A stretch of DNA of 64,000 nt from Actinacidiphila yanglinensis. Lineage in GTDB: Bacteria; Actinomycetota; Actinomycetes; Streptomycetales; Streptomycetaceae. The position numbers and the translations under genes are program-made. This document shows positions 18,213 through 28,730 of the stretch, piece by piece (the first letter of the stretch is position 1; each line of letters opens with the position of its first letter). The DNA is taken from the NCBI RefSeq assembly GCF_900107965.1, contig NZ_FNVU01000002.1, forward strand, positions 671,182 through 735,181. The letters are read 5' to 3'. The notes under the pieces were generated by a model, which did no database searches, was not told where the DNA came from, and saw nothing but the letters and a program-made list of their open reading frames with translations.

Positions 18213-18470
18213 GGACCACCTGCCGGTGGGGGTTGCTCGCGCAGTTCCCCGCGCCCCTTGGTTGTTGCCCTCTTCCGTGAAGGACCCGCACATCCACCAG
18301 GGTTGTTGCCCTCTTTTCGCGGAAGGACCCGCACATCCACCAGGGTTGCTGGGCTTCTTTTCGCGGAGTGAGCCGCAGATCCCTCCGGGGTTGTGACCCT
18401 CTTTTCGCGGAAGGAGCCGCAGATACCCAGGGGCGCGGGGAACTGCGCGACAGGCCACGGCGGACCGTGA
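18213..18470. repeat. Extragenic palindrome A with four internal 41-44 bp repeats
   Basis: In the 330-bp gap between convergent genes, a perfect 22-bp inverted repeat has arms 18237-18258 (core GCGCAGTTCCCCGCGCCCCT) and 18429-18450 (AGGGGCGCGGGGAACTGCGC). Weaker arms extend outwards. The 170-nt loop consists of four tandem units at about 18260, 18301, 18344 and 18388, each with CCCTCTT(TT)CGCGGAAGG and CCGCA(C/G)AT blocks. The same arms occur at 31501-31670 and three times at 41413-41939, so this is a dispersed extragenic family. A bidirectional terminator role would fit here. Confidence 0.85.
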
Positions 18471-18480
18471 GGTCCGGGGG

Positions 18481-20010
18481 CTACGGCAAGGGGCTGGCCT
18501 GGCGGAGGGCGCCGTCGAGAAGACCCAGCGGGGGGCTGCCCAAATGGAGAAGTGCACCGTGGAAACGGGGGAGGGAGAAGCTCGCACCCCATTCACGCCG
18601 GGCGCGGGCCCGCACGCGGAGGATCTCGAGCTTGCCCCAGGTGTACCGACCATAGGCCGCATCGAAGGTGCCGCGCCGCGCCTCCGCGGCGGCGGCCGCA
18701 GGCGACAGGTGGGCGTCGCGCACGAAGTACCCCGCCGCCTCGTCCAGTGACAACGCCCCCGTGTGCAATCCGATCGCGCAGGTGAGCCGGGTGACTCTGA
18801 CCAGCGCTTCGAGTGCGACCCCGATCGCGAAGCGCGGGTCGCGCGCGCGGAAGCCCTCCTCGAGGCAGACCTCCTCGACGTAGTGCGCCCAGCCCTCGGT
18901 GAAGGAGAGGCTGTGCAGGAGCCGGCGGACCTCGGAGGGCGCGCGGCGCAACGCGCGGCCGTGGGCGAAGTGCCCGGGGGCGACCTCGTGCAGGGTGATC
19001 GACGGCAGGCTGGTGCGGCTGAAGACGGTCAGCCACTCCTCGCGCTCGTCGGCCGGCCAGTCCGCGTCGGGCGGGGTCACGTGGTACCAGGACGGCGCGT
19101 CGGGCTCGGCGGGGGCGGACCAGGTCATCATGGCCATCGCCCAGCGCCGGGAGGCCGGGGCCGGGCCGACCAGGCACTCGCCGTCGACGTAGGGGGCCAG
19201 TCCCCGCTCGCGGGTGAACTCGATGGCCTCGTCGGTGAGTCGGGCCGCCTCGGGGATGACCCCGTCCGCGGCGGGGTGGTCGGCGAGGAGTTCGGGCAGC
19301 AGCGCGTCCACGTCGCGGCGCGGGTCGAGGGCGTGACAGGAGTCGGTGAGCAGTTCGGTGAGCCTGGCGCGCTCCCGGTCGGCCTGGCCGGCGAGTTCGG
19401 TGAGGTCGACCCGCAGGCCCTCCTGCGCGCCCATCAGCGCCGCCAGTGCCGGGCCGCCGAGCCGCGGGTCGGGGTCGCCGTGCTGGGCGATGTCCTGGAT
19501 GTGGGCGACCAGCCGCTCGTGGGCGCGTACGGCCGCGCGTTCGACCTCCCCCGCGTCCGGGTCGAGGTCGGCGGCCAGGCCCATCACCGAACCGAGCAGG
19601 GCCTCGGCGACCGGCGCTTTCACCTGGTCGAGTGAGGACAGTGCGGCGGCCACGGCGTCCGGCCACCGCGCGAGGTGGTCGTGGCGGGCCCGGGCGCGCG
19701 CCTTACGCGGTGCGTACTCCCGGTCGTAGCAGGCCAGTTCGAGGTTGGACAGGTGGGGATACGGGTCGCGTCGGTGCAGTTCGAGTTCGCCGTACTGCAC
19801 GCGCAGGGACTGCTCGAAGATCGTCAGGTGGGCTTCGTCGTGCGGGTCCCCGAGGGCGCCGCCGCCCCGGGCGCGGTCCATCGCCGCCAGGCCGGCGCGG
19901 ACACCCGCGGGGGACAGGTCCTGCACCCGGCCGTCGTATTCGTGCAGGCCGGACATCTCCCGGGCCTGGGGCATCATCAGGTCGCAGACCGCGCGCAGCC
20001 GTTCGTCCAT
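18481..20010 (-). CDS. DUF885 family protein (probable metallo-hydrolase fold)
   Basis: A 509-residue protein, MDERLRAVCDLMMPQ. The C-terminal half has the DUF885 hallmark SITLHEVAPGHFAHGRAL, a variant of the HExxxGH zinc motif, followed by SFTEGWAHYVEEVCLEEGF. Members are probably peptidase-like but their substrates are not established. No signal peptide is visible. The chosen ATG lacks a good ribosome site; an in-frame ATG about nine codons upstream (MRTWGYGHL) is an alternative. It converges with the second SseB gene across palindrome A and is divergent from the peptide transporter operon. Confidence 0.78.
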   Translation of the reverse strand: MDERLRAVCDLMMPQAREMSGLHEYDGRVQDLSPAGVRAGLAAMDRARGGGALGDPHDEAHLTIFEQSLRVQYGELELHRRDPYPHLSNLELACYDREYAPRKARARARHDHLARWPDAVAAALSSLDQVKAPVAEALLGSVMGLAADLDPDAGEVERAAVRAHERLVAHIQDIAQHGDPDPRLGGPALAALMGAQEGLRVDLTELAGQADRERARLTELLTDSCHALDPRRDVDALLPELLADHPAADGVIPEAARLTDEAIEFTRERGLAPYVDGECLVGPAPASRRWAMAMMTWSAPAEPDAPSWYHVTPPDADWPADEREEWLTVFSRTSLPSITLHEVAPGHFAHGRALRRAPSEVRRLLHSLSFTEGWAHYVEEVCLEEGFRARDPRFAIGVALEALVRVTRLTCAIGLHTGALSLDEAAGYFVRDAHLSPAAAAAEARRGTFDAAYGRYTWGKLEILRVRARARREWGASFSLPRFHGALLHLGSPPLGLLDGALRQASPLP

Positions 20011-20345
20011 CAGGTGACCGTACCCCCACGTACGCATCGGTAACGATGAAAGAACCACCCACATCACAGTTGCGCATCCGTTCGCGGTCAGGTCTGGCGG
20101 GTGATCACCGACGGGAAGAAGAATCCAGCGGCAAGACACCTGGACGTTGACATGTCCCACCCGCAATGCGCGTAGTGGAAGCGCACGTCGCACACATGAT
20201 CACGTCGGGCGACCGCATGGGGTGACCTCCGTGTCATCTGCAACCAAACGCACCAACTGCACCAAGAGCACGAACTGATGAGGAAGCCGCTACAGCGGCG
20301 GGCGCGCGCCGGTTACCCACCGGCGAGAGGGGTCGGCACAACGCC
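20011..20345. other. Promoter/leader region of the peptide transporter operon
   Basis: This 335-bp divergent gap holds no large gene. TTGACA occurs at 20147-20152, with TAGTGG 20 bp downstream at 20173-20178, a long spacer, so only a weak promoter candidate. The last 68 bp contain a 23-codon open frame (20278-20349) that ends in the ATGA of the first permease. No clear operator was seen. Confidence 0.4.
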
Positions 20346-20349
20346 ATGA
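20278..20349 (+). CDS. Possible 23-residue leader ORF coupled to the permease gene
   Basis: ATG at 20278 opens a frame of 23 codons (MRKPLQRRARAGYPPARGVG and three more) whose TGA overlaps the permease ATG as ATGA. The permease has no well-spaced ribosome site (GAGAGGGG lies about 15 nt upstream), so it could depend on coupling to this ORF. The ORF contains CTA, AGG and AGA codons that are rare in this genome, and its own ribosome site is weak. It may be chance. Confidence 0.25.
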   Translation: MRKPLQRRARAGYPPARGVGTTP

Positions 20350-21344
20350 CCGCACCTATCGAGACCACTTCCGGACAGGCCGAAGCGCATCCGGAGGCCG
20401 TACTCAGCGGGGCCGGGCGAAGCATGATCGAGGGCCGCTCGCTGGGACAGATCGCCTGGAGCCGGCTCAAACGCGACAAGGTCGCGATGGCCGGCGGTGT
20501 CGTGGTCATCCTGCTGGTGCTGCTCGCGATCCTCGCCAAACCGATCGAGATGGTCTTCAACCTCGATCCCAACGCCTTCCACCAGAACCTGGTGGACCCC
20601 GAACTGCTGGCGCCCAAGGGCGGGTGGGGCGGCATGAGCTGGGCCCACCCGCTGGGCGTCGACCCGAAGTTCGGCCGGGACATCCTGGCCCGGATCATCG
20701 AGGGTTCCTGGATCTCGATGCTGGTGGCCACCGGCGCCACCGTGCTGTCCAACGTGATCGGCACCGTGCTCGGCATCATCGCCGGCTACTACGGCGGCTG
20801 GGTGGACGCGCTGATCAGCCGGCTGATGGATGTCTTCCTCGCCTTCCCGCTGCTGCTGTTCGCGATCTCCATCTCCGCATCGCTGCAGGACGGCGCGTTC
20901 GGGCTGAGCGGCCTGCCGCTGCGGATCTGCGTGCTGATCTTCGTGATCGGCTTCTTCAACTGGCCCTACATGGGCCGGATCGTCCGCGGCCAGACGCTCA
21001 GCCTGCGGGAACGCGAGTTCGTCGAAGCCGCCCGCGGCATGGGCGCACGGGGGCCGTTCATCCTCTTCCGCGAGCTGCTGCCGAACCTGGTGGCACCGAT
21101 CCTGGTCTACTCCACGCTGCTGATCCCCACCAACATCCTGTTCGAGGCGGCGCTCAGCTTCCTCGGGGTCGGCATCGCGCCGCCGCAGGCGTCCTGGGGC
21201 GGCATGCTGACCAGCGCGGTCGACGTCTACCAGTCCGATCCGCAGTACATGTTCGTGCCCGGCCTCGCGATCTTCGTCACGGTGCTGGCCTTCAACCTGT
21301 TCGGCGACGGGCTGCGGGACGCCCTGGACCCGCGCAGCAAGTGA
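20346..21344 (+). CDS. Peptide ABC transporter permease (DppC/OppC type)
   Basis: A 332-residue membrane protein. A cytoplasmic N-terminus with the RSLGQIAWSRLKRDKVAMAG motif of the OppC N-terminal domain leads into the first transmembrane helix (~47-65). Further helices lie between ~125 and 325, and the EAA loop is FVEAARGMGARGPFILFRELLPN. It pairs with the DppB-type permease at 23289 to form the channel of a di/oligopeptide (or nickel) importer. Unusually, it is the first gene, ahead of the binding protein. The operon order is permease C, binding protein, permease B, ATPase D, ATPase F. Confidence 0.92.
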   Translation: MTAPIETTSGQAEAHPEAVLSGAGRSMIEGRSLGQIAWSRLKRDKVAMAGGVVVILLVLLAILAKPIEMVFNLDPNAFHQNLVDPELLAPKGGWGGMSWAHPLGVDPKFGRDILARIIEGSWISMLVATGATVLSNVIGTVLGIIAGYYGGWVDALISRLMDVFLAFPLLLFAISISASLQDGAFGLSGLPLRICVLIFVIGFFNWPYMGRIVRGQTLSLREREFVEAARGMGARGPFILFRELLPNLVAPILVYSTLLIPTNILFEAALSFLGVGIAPPQASWGGMLTSAVDVYQSDPQYMFVPGLAIFVTVLAFNLFGDGLRDALDPRSK

Positions 21345-21448
21345 TCCCGCAGGGATGACCCACCGACCCCGGGTGGCACCTCGTGTGCCATTGCGGCGAC
21401 CCATGGCCGACCCGGCGACTCAATAGGAAGTGAGGGGCGTAACCCGGT

Positions 21449-23191
21449 ATGAACACCAGAAAGGTGACCTCCGCTCTCGCGCTCTGCTTGGCGATGGCAC
21501 TCGGCGTGTCCGCCTGCGGCGGCTCGGGCGGTAGCAGCAGTTCGGGCAAGAAGGACCAGGCGCTCACCTCGATCGTGAACGCGTCGACCAAGAAGGGCGG
21601 GACGGTCACGGCGGACCACTCCAGTGGCCCCGACTCCCTCGACCCGGGCAACACCTACTACGGCTGGGTGCAGGACTTCTCCCGCCTCTACGCCCGTACG
21701 CTGCTGACCTTCAAGCCGGCCGCCGGCAAGGCGGGCCTGACCGTGGTCCCCGACCTGGCCACCGGGCTCGGCACCGCAAGCCCCGACGCGAAGACCTGGA
21801 CCTACCACCTGCGCACCGGCGTGAAGTTCCAGGACGGCACCCCGGTGACCTCCAAGGACGTCAAGTACGCGATCGAGCGCAGCAACTTCGCGCCCGACGT
21901 GATGTCCAACGGCCCGGTGTACTTCAAGTCCTACCTGGCCGACGACACCAAGTACCAGGGCCCGTACAAGGACAAGAGCGCGAACGGCCTGGCGTCCATA
22001 GAGACGCCCGACGCGCAGACCATCGTCTTCCACCTGGCGAAGCCGTTCGCGGACTTCGACTACCTGGCGACGTTCTCGCAGACCGCTCCGGTCGAGCAGT
22101 CCAAGGACACCGGCGCCACCTACGTGCAGCACATCCAGTCGACCGGCCCGTACAAGTTCGCGTCGTACTCCGAGGGCAAGGGCGCCACGCTGGTGCGCAA
22201 CCCGGAGTGGAACAAGGCCACCGACCCGATCCGCACCGCGCTGCCGGACAAGTACGTGCTGAAGTTCAACATCAATCAGCGCACCATCGACAACGACCTG
22301 CTGTCGAACAACCTGACCGTCGACCTGCAGGGCACCGGGGTCGAGGCCGAGACGCAGTCGAAGATCCTCGGCAACAAGAGCCGGCTGGACCACACCGACG
22401 ACGCCATCGCCGGCGCCACCTCGTACATGGCGCTCAACCTGCACGTGGCACCGTTCGACAACGTCAACTGCCGTAAGGCCGTGCAGTACGCGGTCGACAA
22501 GAAGTCCGTGGTCGACGCCGAGGGCGGCGCGGTCAAGGGCGACGTCGCCAGCACGCTGCTGCCGCCGTCGGTGAACGGCTACACCAAGTTCGACGACTAC
22601 CCGACCGCGGGCAACGCCGGTGACGTCACCAAGGCCAAGGCGGCGCTGGCGGCGTGCGGCAAGCCCAACGGCTTCACCACCACGCTGACCGCGCGCAGTG
22701 ACCGGCAGCCCGAGGTCGACGGCGCCACCGCCATCCAGGCGGCGCTGAAGAAGGTCGGCATCACCGTCAACATCAAGACGTTCCCGTCCGACAAGTACTT
22801 CTCGAACTACGCGGGCGTCCCGGACTACGTGCACTCGCACGACGTCGGCATGATGATGATGGCGTGGGGCGCCGACTGGCCGACCGGCTACGGCTTCCTG
22901 GACCAGATCGTCGACGGCTCCGCGATCAAGCCGTCGGGCGGCAACAACCTGATGGAGCTCAACGACCCGCAGATCAACCAGGCGCTGGCCTCGGCGATCT
23001 CCAACACCGACGCCGCCGCCCGCACCAAGGCGTGGGGTGACATCGACAAGATGGTGATGGCCAACGCCTCGGTGGTGCCGCTGATCTACCGCAAGAACCT
23101 GCTCTACCGCCCGGACTCCGCCACCAACGTGACGGTCACCCAGGCGTACCTGGGCATGTACGACTTCCTGCTGATGGGTTCCTCGAAGTAG
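21449..23191 (+). CDS. Peptide ABC transporter substrate-binding lipoprotein
   Basis: A 580-residue extracytoplasmic solute-binding protein (family 5). The lipoprotein signal MNTRKVTSALALCLAMALGV ends at lipobox VSAC with Cys23, so it is anchored to the outer face of the membrane. The motif KTWTYHLRTGVKFQDGTPVTSKDVKYAIERS is the classical SBP_bac_5 signature. GGGGC upstream and GAAGTGAGG supply ribosome-site potential. It delivers peptides (or a related ligand) to the DppB/DppC channel. Ligand type cannot be read from sequence. Its codon use matches the flanking transporter genes. Confidence 0.93.
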   Translation: MNTRKVTSALALCLAMALGVSACGGSGGSSSSGKKDQALTSIVNASTKKGGTVTADHSSGPDSLDPGNTYYGWVQDFSRLYARTLLTFKPAAGKAGLTVVPDLATGLGTASPDAKTWTYHLRTGVKFQDGTPVTSKDVKYAIERSNFAPDVMSNGPVYFKSYLADDTKYQGPYKDKSANGLASIETPDAQTIVFHLAKPFADFDYLATFSQTAPVEQSKDTGATYVQHIQSTGPYKFASYSEGKGATLVRNPEWNKATDPIRTALPDKYVLKFNINQRTIDNDLLSNNLTVDLQGTGVEAETQSKILGNKSRLDHTDDAIAGATSYMALNLHVAPFDNVNCRKAVQYAVDKKSVVDAEGGAVKGDVASTLLPPSVNGYTKFDDYPTAGNAGDVTKAKAALAACGKPNGFTTTLTARSDRQPEVDGATAIQAALKKVGITVNIKTFPSDKYFSNYAGVPDYVHSHDVGMMMMAWGADWPTGYGFLDQIVDGSAIKPSGGNNLMELNDPQINQALASAISNTDAAARTKAWGDIDKMVMANASVVPLIYRKNLLYRPDSATNVTVTQAYLGMYDFLLMGSSK

Positions 23192-23288
23192 CCGCAAGGC
23201 TCCGTACGCACCGAAAGGCAGGTGAAGGCTCCGGCGTCCGCCGGCCCGGGTTCCAGCCCCGGGCCGGCGGGCGCCAGCCGGAACGGCC

Positions 23289-24298
<1,010 letters not shown>

Positions 24299-24302
<4 letters not shown>

Positions 24303-25369
24303 GCTCCGCCGACAGGCTGCTGAAAGCCGCCGCCGAACCGGCCACCGCCCAGGACGCGTACCTGTCCGTACGCGACCTGCGCATCCACTTCGACACCGAC
24401 GACGGCATCGTGAAGTCGGTCGACGGCCTCAGCTTCGACCTCGAACGCGGCCGCACCCTCGGCATCGTGGGCGAGTCCGGGTCGGGCAAGTCCGTCACCT
24501 CGCTGGGCATCATGGGCCTGCACCGCACCGCGCGGGCGAAGATCTCCGGCGAGGTGTGGCTCGACGGCGAGGAGCTGATCGGCGCCGCGCCCGACACCGT
24601 ACGGCGGCTGCGCGGGCGCAAGATGGCGATGATCTTCCAGGACCCGCTGTCCGCGATGCACCCGTACTACTCGATCGGCAGCCAGATCGTGGAGGCGTAC
24701 CGGGTGCACCACCCGGTGACCAAGCGGGTCGCGGCCGAGCGGGCCATGGAGATGCTGGACCGGGTCGGCATCCCCGAGCCGCGCAAGCGGTTCCGGGACT
24801 ACCCGCACCAGTTCTCCGGCGGCATGCGCCAGCGCGCGATGATCGCGATGGCGCTGGTGAACAACCCCGAACTGCTCATCGCCGACGAGCCGACCACCGC
24901 GCTCGACGTCACCGTGCAGGCCCAGATCCTCGACCTGATCCGCGACCTCCAGCAGGAGTTCGGCTCGGCGGTCATCATGATCACCCACGACCTCGGCGTG
25001 GTCGCCGAGGTCGCCGACGACCTCCTGGTGATGTACGCGGGCCGGGTGATCGAGCGCGGCACCGCGGAGAAGCTCTTCGACGAGCCCCAGCACCCCTACA
25101 CCTGGGGCCTGCTGGGCTCGATGCCGCGGCTGGACCGGGAGCGCACCGACCGGCTCAACCCGGTGAAGGGCTCCCCGCCCAGCCTGATCAACGTGCCGAC
25201 CGGCTGCGCCTTCCACCCGCGCTGCCCGTACGCCGAACTGACCGGCGGCTCCTCCGAGACCGTCGTGCCCGAACTGCGCGAGGTCGCCGAGGGGCACCTG
25301 GCCGCCTGCCACCTCGCCGACGAGGACCGCGCCAGGATCTGGACCGAAGAGATCGAGCCGAAGCTGTGA
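24299..25369 (+). CDS. Peptide ABC transporter ATP-binding protein (DppD/OppD type)
   Basis: A 356-residue ATPase from GTG at 24299. Walker A is GESGSGKS, the Q-loop lies in [17 protein letters not shown], the signature is [12 protein letters not shown], Walker B is [12 protein letters not shown], and the switch histidine is in ITHDLGV. The C-terminal oligopeptide-transporter domain has the conserved [12 protein letters not shown] cysteines and a later Cys. It powers import with the DppF partner that follows in a GTGA overlap. MHPYYSIG and the Cys-containing tail are standard for the family. Confidence 0.94.
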
Positions 25370-26637
25370 AGGACCAGAACGAGGAAGCCGTGAAGGGCCG
25401 GGACGAAACCGTGGCGGACAAGCTCTCGCTGGACAAGGACGCTCCGGCGGCCGGAACCGAGCCGCAGCCGCGTACCCCCGCGCCCCGCAAGCCGGTCGGG
25501 GAGCCGCTGCTGAAGGTCACCGGGCTGGTCAAGCACTTCCCGATCACCAAGGGCCTGCTGCGCCGCCAGGTCGGAGCGGTCCAGGCGGTCGACGGCATCG
25601 ACTTCCAGGTCAACGCCGGCGAGACGCTGGGCGTGGTCGGCGAGTCCGGCTGCGGCAAGTCCACCATGGGCCGGCTGATCACCCGGCTGCTGGAACCGAC
25701 CGCCGGGCAGATCGAGTTCGACGGCCGCGACATCACCCACCTGAGCACCGGGGCGATGCGACCGCTGCGCCGCGACGTGCAGATGATCTTCCAGGACCCG
25801 TACTCGTCGCTGAACCCGCGGCACACCATCGGCACCATCGTGGGGGCGCCGTTCCGGCTGCAGAACGTCGCCACCGAGGGCGGGGTGAAGAAGGAGGTGC
25901 AGGGGCTGCTGGAGCTGGTCGGCCTCAACCCCGAGCACTACAACCGCTACCCGCACGAGTTCTCCGGCGGGCAGCGGCAGCGGATCGGGATCGCCCGGGC
26001 GCTGGCGCTGCGCCCGAAGCTGGTGGTGGCCGACGAGCCGGTGTCCGCGCTGGACGTCTCCATCCAGGCGCAGGTGGTCAACCTGCTCGACGACCTCCAG
26101 TCCGAACTCGGCCTGACCTACGTGATCATCGCGCACGACCTGTCGGTGATCCGGCACGTCTCGGACCGGATCGCGGTGATGTACCTGGGCAAGGTGGTCG
26201 AGCTGGCCGACCGCGAGACGCTGTACAGCACGCCCTTCCACCCGTACACCACCGCGCTCCTGTCGGCGGTGCCGGTGCCGGACCCGAAGCGGCGCAACCG
26301 GCCCGCGGCGCAGCCGGTGGCTGCCGAGGGCGCCGACGGTGCCGAGACGGGAGCCGCCGAGGGGGCCGCCGGTTCCGGCGAGGACGTGCGGGACCGGACC
26401 GGGGCCGCCCCGGTCAGCAGCAACGGCCGCATCCTGCTCACCGGCGACGTGCCGTCGCCGATCGCGCCGCCGCCCGGCTGCCGCTTCCACACCCGGTGCT
26501 GGAAGGCGACCGAGGTGTGCCGGACCGACCAGCCGCCCCTGGTGGAGCTGGCCCCCGGGCACCAGGTCGCCTGCCACCACCCGGAGAACGCGGCCGACCA
26601 GCGCCCCGAGCCGGAGAAGGCGCTCGGCGTCGGATAG
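25366..26637 (+). CDS. Peptide ABC transporter ATP-binding protein (DppF/OppF type)
   Basis: A 423-residue ATPase from GTG at 25366. A charged ~45-residue N-terminal extension precedes the ABC domain. Walker A is GESGCGKST, the signature [12 protein letters not shown], Walker [14 protein letters not shown], and the H-loop IAHDLSV. After the ABC domain comes an Ala/Gly/Glu-rich linker (residues ~320-360), then the [15 protein letters not shown] cysteine motif. The long linker is an elaboration relative to typical 330-residue DppF. It is the last gene of the operon and is followed by a hairpin terminator. Confidence 0.93.
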   Translation: MKDQNEEAVKGRDETVADKLSLDKDAPAAGTEPQPRTPAPRKPVGEPLLKVTGLVKHFPITKGLLRRQVGAVQAVDGIDFQVNAGETLGVVGESGCGKSTMGRLITRLLEPTAGQIEFDGRDITHLSTGAMRPLRRDVQMIFQDPYSSLNPRHTIGTIVGAPFRLQNVATEGGVKKEVQGLLELVGLNPEHYNRYPHEFSGGQRQRIGIARALALRPKLVVADEPVSALDVSIQAQVVNLLDDLQSELGLTYVIIAHDLSVIRHVSDRIAVMYLGKVVELADRETLYSTPFHPYTTALLSAVPVPDPKRRNRPAAQPVAAEGADGAETGAAEGAAGSGEDVRDRTGAAPVSSNGRILLTGDVPSPIAPPPGCRFHTRCWKATEVCRTDQPPLVELAPGHQVACHHPENAADQRPEPEKALGVG

Positions 26638-26664
26638 CCGGTCCAGCCCGTACCGCACGGCGGC

Positions 26665-26702
26665 GCCGCCGGCCCGAGAGGCCCGGCGGCTCCGCCGTTT
26701 TC
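26665..26702 (+). terminator. Hairpin terminator after the peptide transporter operon
   Basis: GCCGCCGG at 26665-26672 pairs with CCGGCGGC at 26683-26690, with one internal mismatch and further pairing around a short loop. A TTTT run follows at 26698-26701. The position directly after the last transporter gene and before a new transcription unit supports termination. Confidence 0.6.
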
Positions 26703-26807
26703 GTGCCTCCGGGAGACGTCGCTGACACCCCACGCGCCTCACCAGTACGGTGCGGACTTGTCCGGCGGGGCTGTCTTCCGCGGTGCCGCGGCCTATCCTT
26801 CGTTGCC

Positions 26808-27617
26808 ATGGTCGATGACGCGGGCACGACGGCGGACCGAACGGCGGACGACACGGCGGGCAACGGGACCGTCCCCTCCGGGCGGGTGCTGCTGAGCATC
26901 GAGTCGGTGAGCAAGCGGTTCGGTGACCTCGTCGCCCTGAGCGAGGTCGACCTGGACGTGCATGAGGGCGAGGTCGTGGTCGTCCTCGGCGCCTCCGGGT
27001 CGGGGAAGTCGACGCTGTGCCGCTGCGTCAACCGGCTGGAGACCGTCGACTCCGGCCGGATCGTCTTCGACGGGCGCGACCTGCCGCAGGAGGGCGCCGC
27101 GCTGGCCGCGCTGCGGGCCGACGTCGGGATGGTCTTCCAGTCGTTCAACCTGTTCGCGCACAAGACCGTGCTGGAGAACGTGGTGCTCGGCCCCACCCGG
27201 GTGCGCAAGGTGCCCAGGGCCGAGGCGGTCGAGGAGGCCAGGGCCCTGCTGGACCGGGTGGGCGTGCGGGACAAGGAGTCCCGGTACCCCGCGGAGCTGT
27301 CCGGCGGCCAGCAGCAACGGGTCGCGATCGCCCGGGCGCTGGCCATGCACCCCAAGCTGATGCTCTTCGACGAGCCGACGTCGGCGCTCGACCCGGAGAT
27401 GATCCGGGAGGTGCTGGACGTGATGGTCGGCCTCGCCCGCGACGGCATGACGATGGTCGCCGTCACCCACGAGATGGGCTTCGCCCGCCGGGCCGCGGAC
27501 CGGGTGGTGTTCATGGACCACGGCCGGATCGTCGAGACCGGCGAACCCGACGCGTTCTTCACCGCGCCGCGCACCGAGCGGGCCCGCGACTTCCTCTCCA
27601 CGATCCTCCGGCACTGA
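26808..27617 (+). CDS. Glutamate-type amino acid ABC transporter ATP-binding protein
   Basis: A 269-residue ATPase of the polar amino acid (GlnQ/GluA) type. Walker A is GASGSGKST, the Q-loop [20 protein letters not shown], the signature [12 protein letters not shown], Walker [16 protein letters not shown], and the H-loop VTHEMGFA. The N-terminus has ~25 extra Asp/Thr-rich residues. No ribosome site precedes the ATG, but a -10-like TATCCT at 26794-26799 lies 8 bases before it, so the mRNA is probably leaderless. It starts a four-gene importer operon with the binding protein and two permeases that follow. Confidence 0.92.
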   Translation: MVDDAGTTADRTADDTAGNGTVPSGRVLLSIESVSKRFGDLVALSEVDLDVHEGEVVVVLGASGSGKSTLCRCVNRLETVDSGRIVFDGRDLPQEGAALAALRADVGMVFQSFNLFAHKTVLENVVLGPTRVRKVPRAEAVEEARALLDRVGVRDKESRYPAELSGGQQQRVAIARALAMHPKLMLFDEPTSALDPEMIREVLDVMVGLARDGMTMVAVTHEMGFARRAADRVVFMDHGRIVETGEPDAFFTAPRTERARDFLSTILRH

Positions 27618-27701
27618 CCGGACACCCCCGGCACTGACCGGGCGACGGCCGGCGCCGGAGCGCCCCACCGCCAGGACCACCCACCGTACCGAAGGAGATC
27701 C

Positions 27702-28721
27702 ATGATTCCCTTGAAGAACGGCAGCCGGTCGGACCTCGGGATCGGCGGCGGGACCGGAGCCCGCGGCACGCGCCGCCGCAGGCGCCGATGGGCGGTGGCG
27801 GGCGCGGTGACCGCGCTGGCGGGCGTGCTCACCGCGTGCGGCGGGGGCGGGAGTTCGGCGCTGCCGACCCCCGGCGGGAAGTCGGGCGCGGGCAAGCCGT
27901 CGGCGTACACGCAGGCCCAGGTGGTCGCGGCGGCCCCGGTGGCCCCCGCGTCCGCGATCACCGCCGGCTCCTGGATGGACAAGGTCAGGAAGCGCGGCAC
28001 CCTGCTGGTCGGCGGCACCGACTCCAGCGCGATGTTCTCCCAGCGCAACCCGGTCAGCGGCCAGTTGGAGGGCTTCGACGCGGGCCTGGAGCAGATGCTC
28101 GCGAAGTACGTCATCGGCAAGCCGTCGACCAAGCTGTCCCTCGTCACCGTGGACACCCGCGAGACGATGATCCAGAACGGCACCGTCGACGCCGTCTTCG
28201 CCACCTACACGATCACCCCGCAGCGCGCCCAGAAGGTGGCCTTCGCCGGCCCCTACTACGAGTCGGGCGACGCGATCCTGGTCAAGGCGAGCACCAAGGA
28301 CATCACCGAACCGGCCGACCTCGACGGCAGGACGGTCGCCACCGAGGGCAACTCCACCGCCGCGCTGGACCTGAAGAAGTTCGCCCCGAAGGCCAAGACA
28401 CTGCTGTTCCAGGAGGACGGCGAGTGCGTGGCCGCGGTCAAGCAGGGCCGCGCCGACGCGTACGTCCTGGACCAGGGCATCCTGCTCGGCGACGTGGTCA
28501 GCGACCCCCAACTCAAAGTCGTCGGGCAGCCGTTCACCCAGGAGCCGTACGGCATCGGGCTGCCGAAGAACGACCCCGCGGCCAAGGTGTTCGTCGACGC
28601 GTGGCTCAAGACGATCTTCGCCGACGGCGAGTGGGCCAAGCTGTGGAAGGCCACCATCGGCACCAAGGTCGCCGGTGCGCCACCCGCGCCGCCCACCATC
28701 GGCTCCGCCGACGGATCCTGA
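27702..28721 (+). CDS. Glutamate-type ABC transporter substrate-binding lipoprotein
   Basis: A 339-residue family 3 solute-binding protein with an AAGGAGAT ribosome site. A very basic N-terminus (RGTRRRRRRW) leads into a signal helix and a lipobox GVLTAC with Cys46. The mature part has VRKRGTLLVGGTDSSAMFS, LEGFDAGLEQMLAKY and GTVDAVFATYTITPQRA, the pattern of GluB-type glutamate/aspartate binders. A Pro/Ala-rich stretch (~55-85) separates the lipid anchor from the binding domain. It should capture an acidic or polar amino acid outside the membrane for the permeases downstream. Confidence 0.91.
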   Translation: MIPLKNGSRSDLGIGGGTGARGTRRRRRRWAVAGAVTALAGVLTACGGGGSSALPTPGGKSGAGKPSAYTQAQVVAAAPVAPASAITAGSWMDKVRKRGTLLVGGTDSSAMFSQRNPVSGQLEGFDAGLEQMLAKYVIGKPSTKLSLVTVDTRETMIQNGTVDAVFATYTITPQRAQKVAFAGPYYESGDAILVKASTKDITEPADLDGRTVATEGNSTAALDLKKFAPKAKTLLFQEDGECVAAVKQGRADAYVLDQGILLGDVVSDPQLKVVGQPFTQEPYGIGLPKNDPAAKVFVDAWLKTIFADGEWAKLWKATIGTKVAGAPPAPPTIGSADGS

Positions 28722-28730
28722 CGCGCCGCC

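Noticed and set aside
18213..18470. CRISPR-like array (four repeats at 18.2 kb, and the arrays at 41-42 kb)
   Set aside because: Units are contiguous or have similar, not unique, intervening sequence; there are no cas genes. They are tandem repeats inside palindromes.
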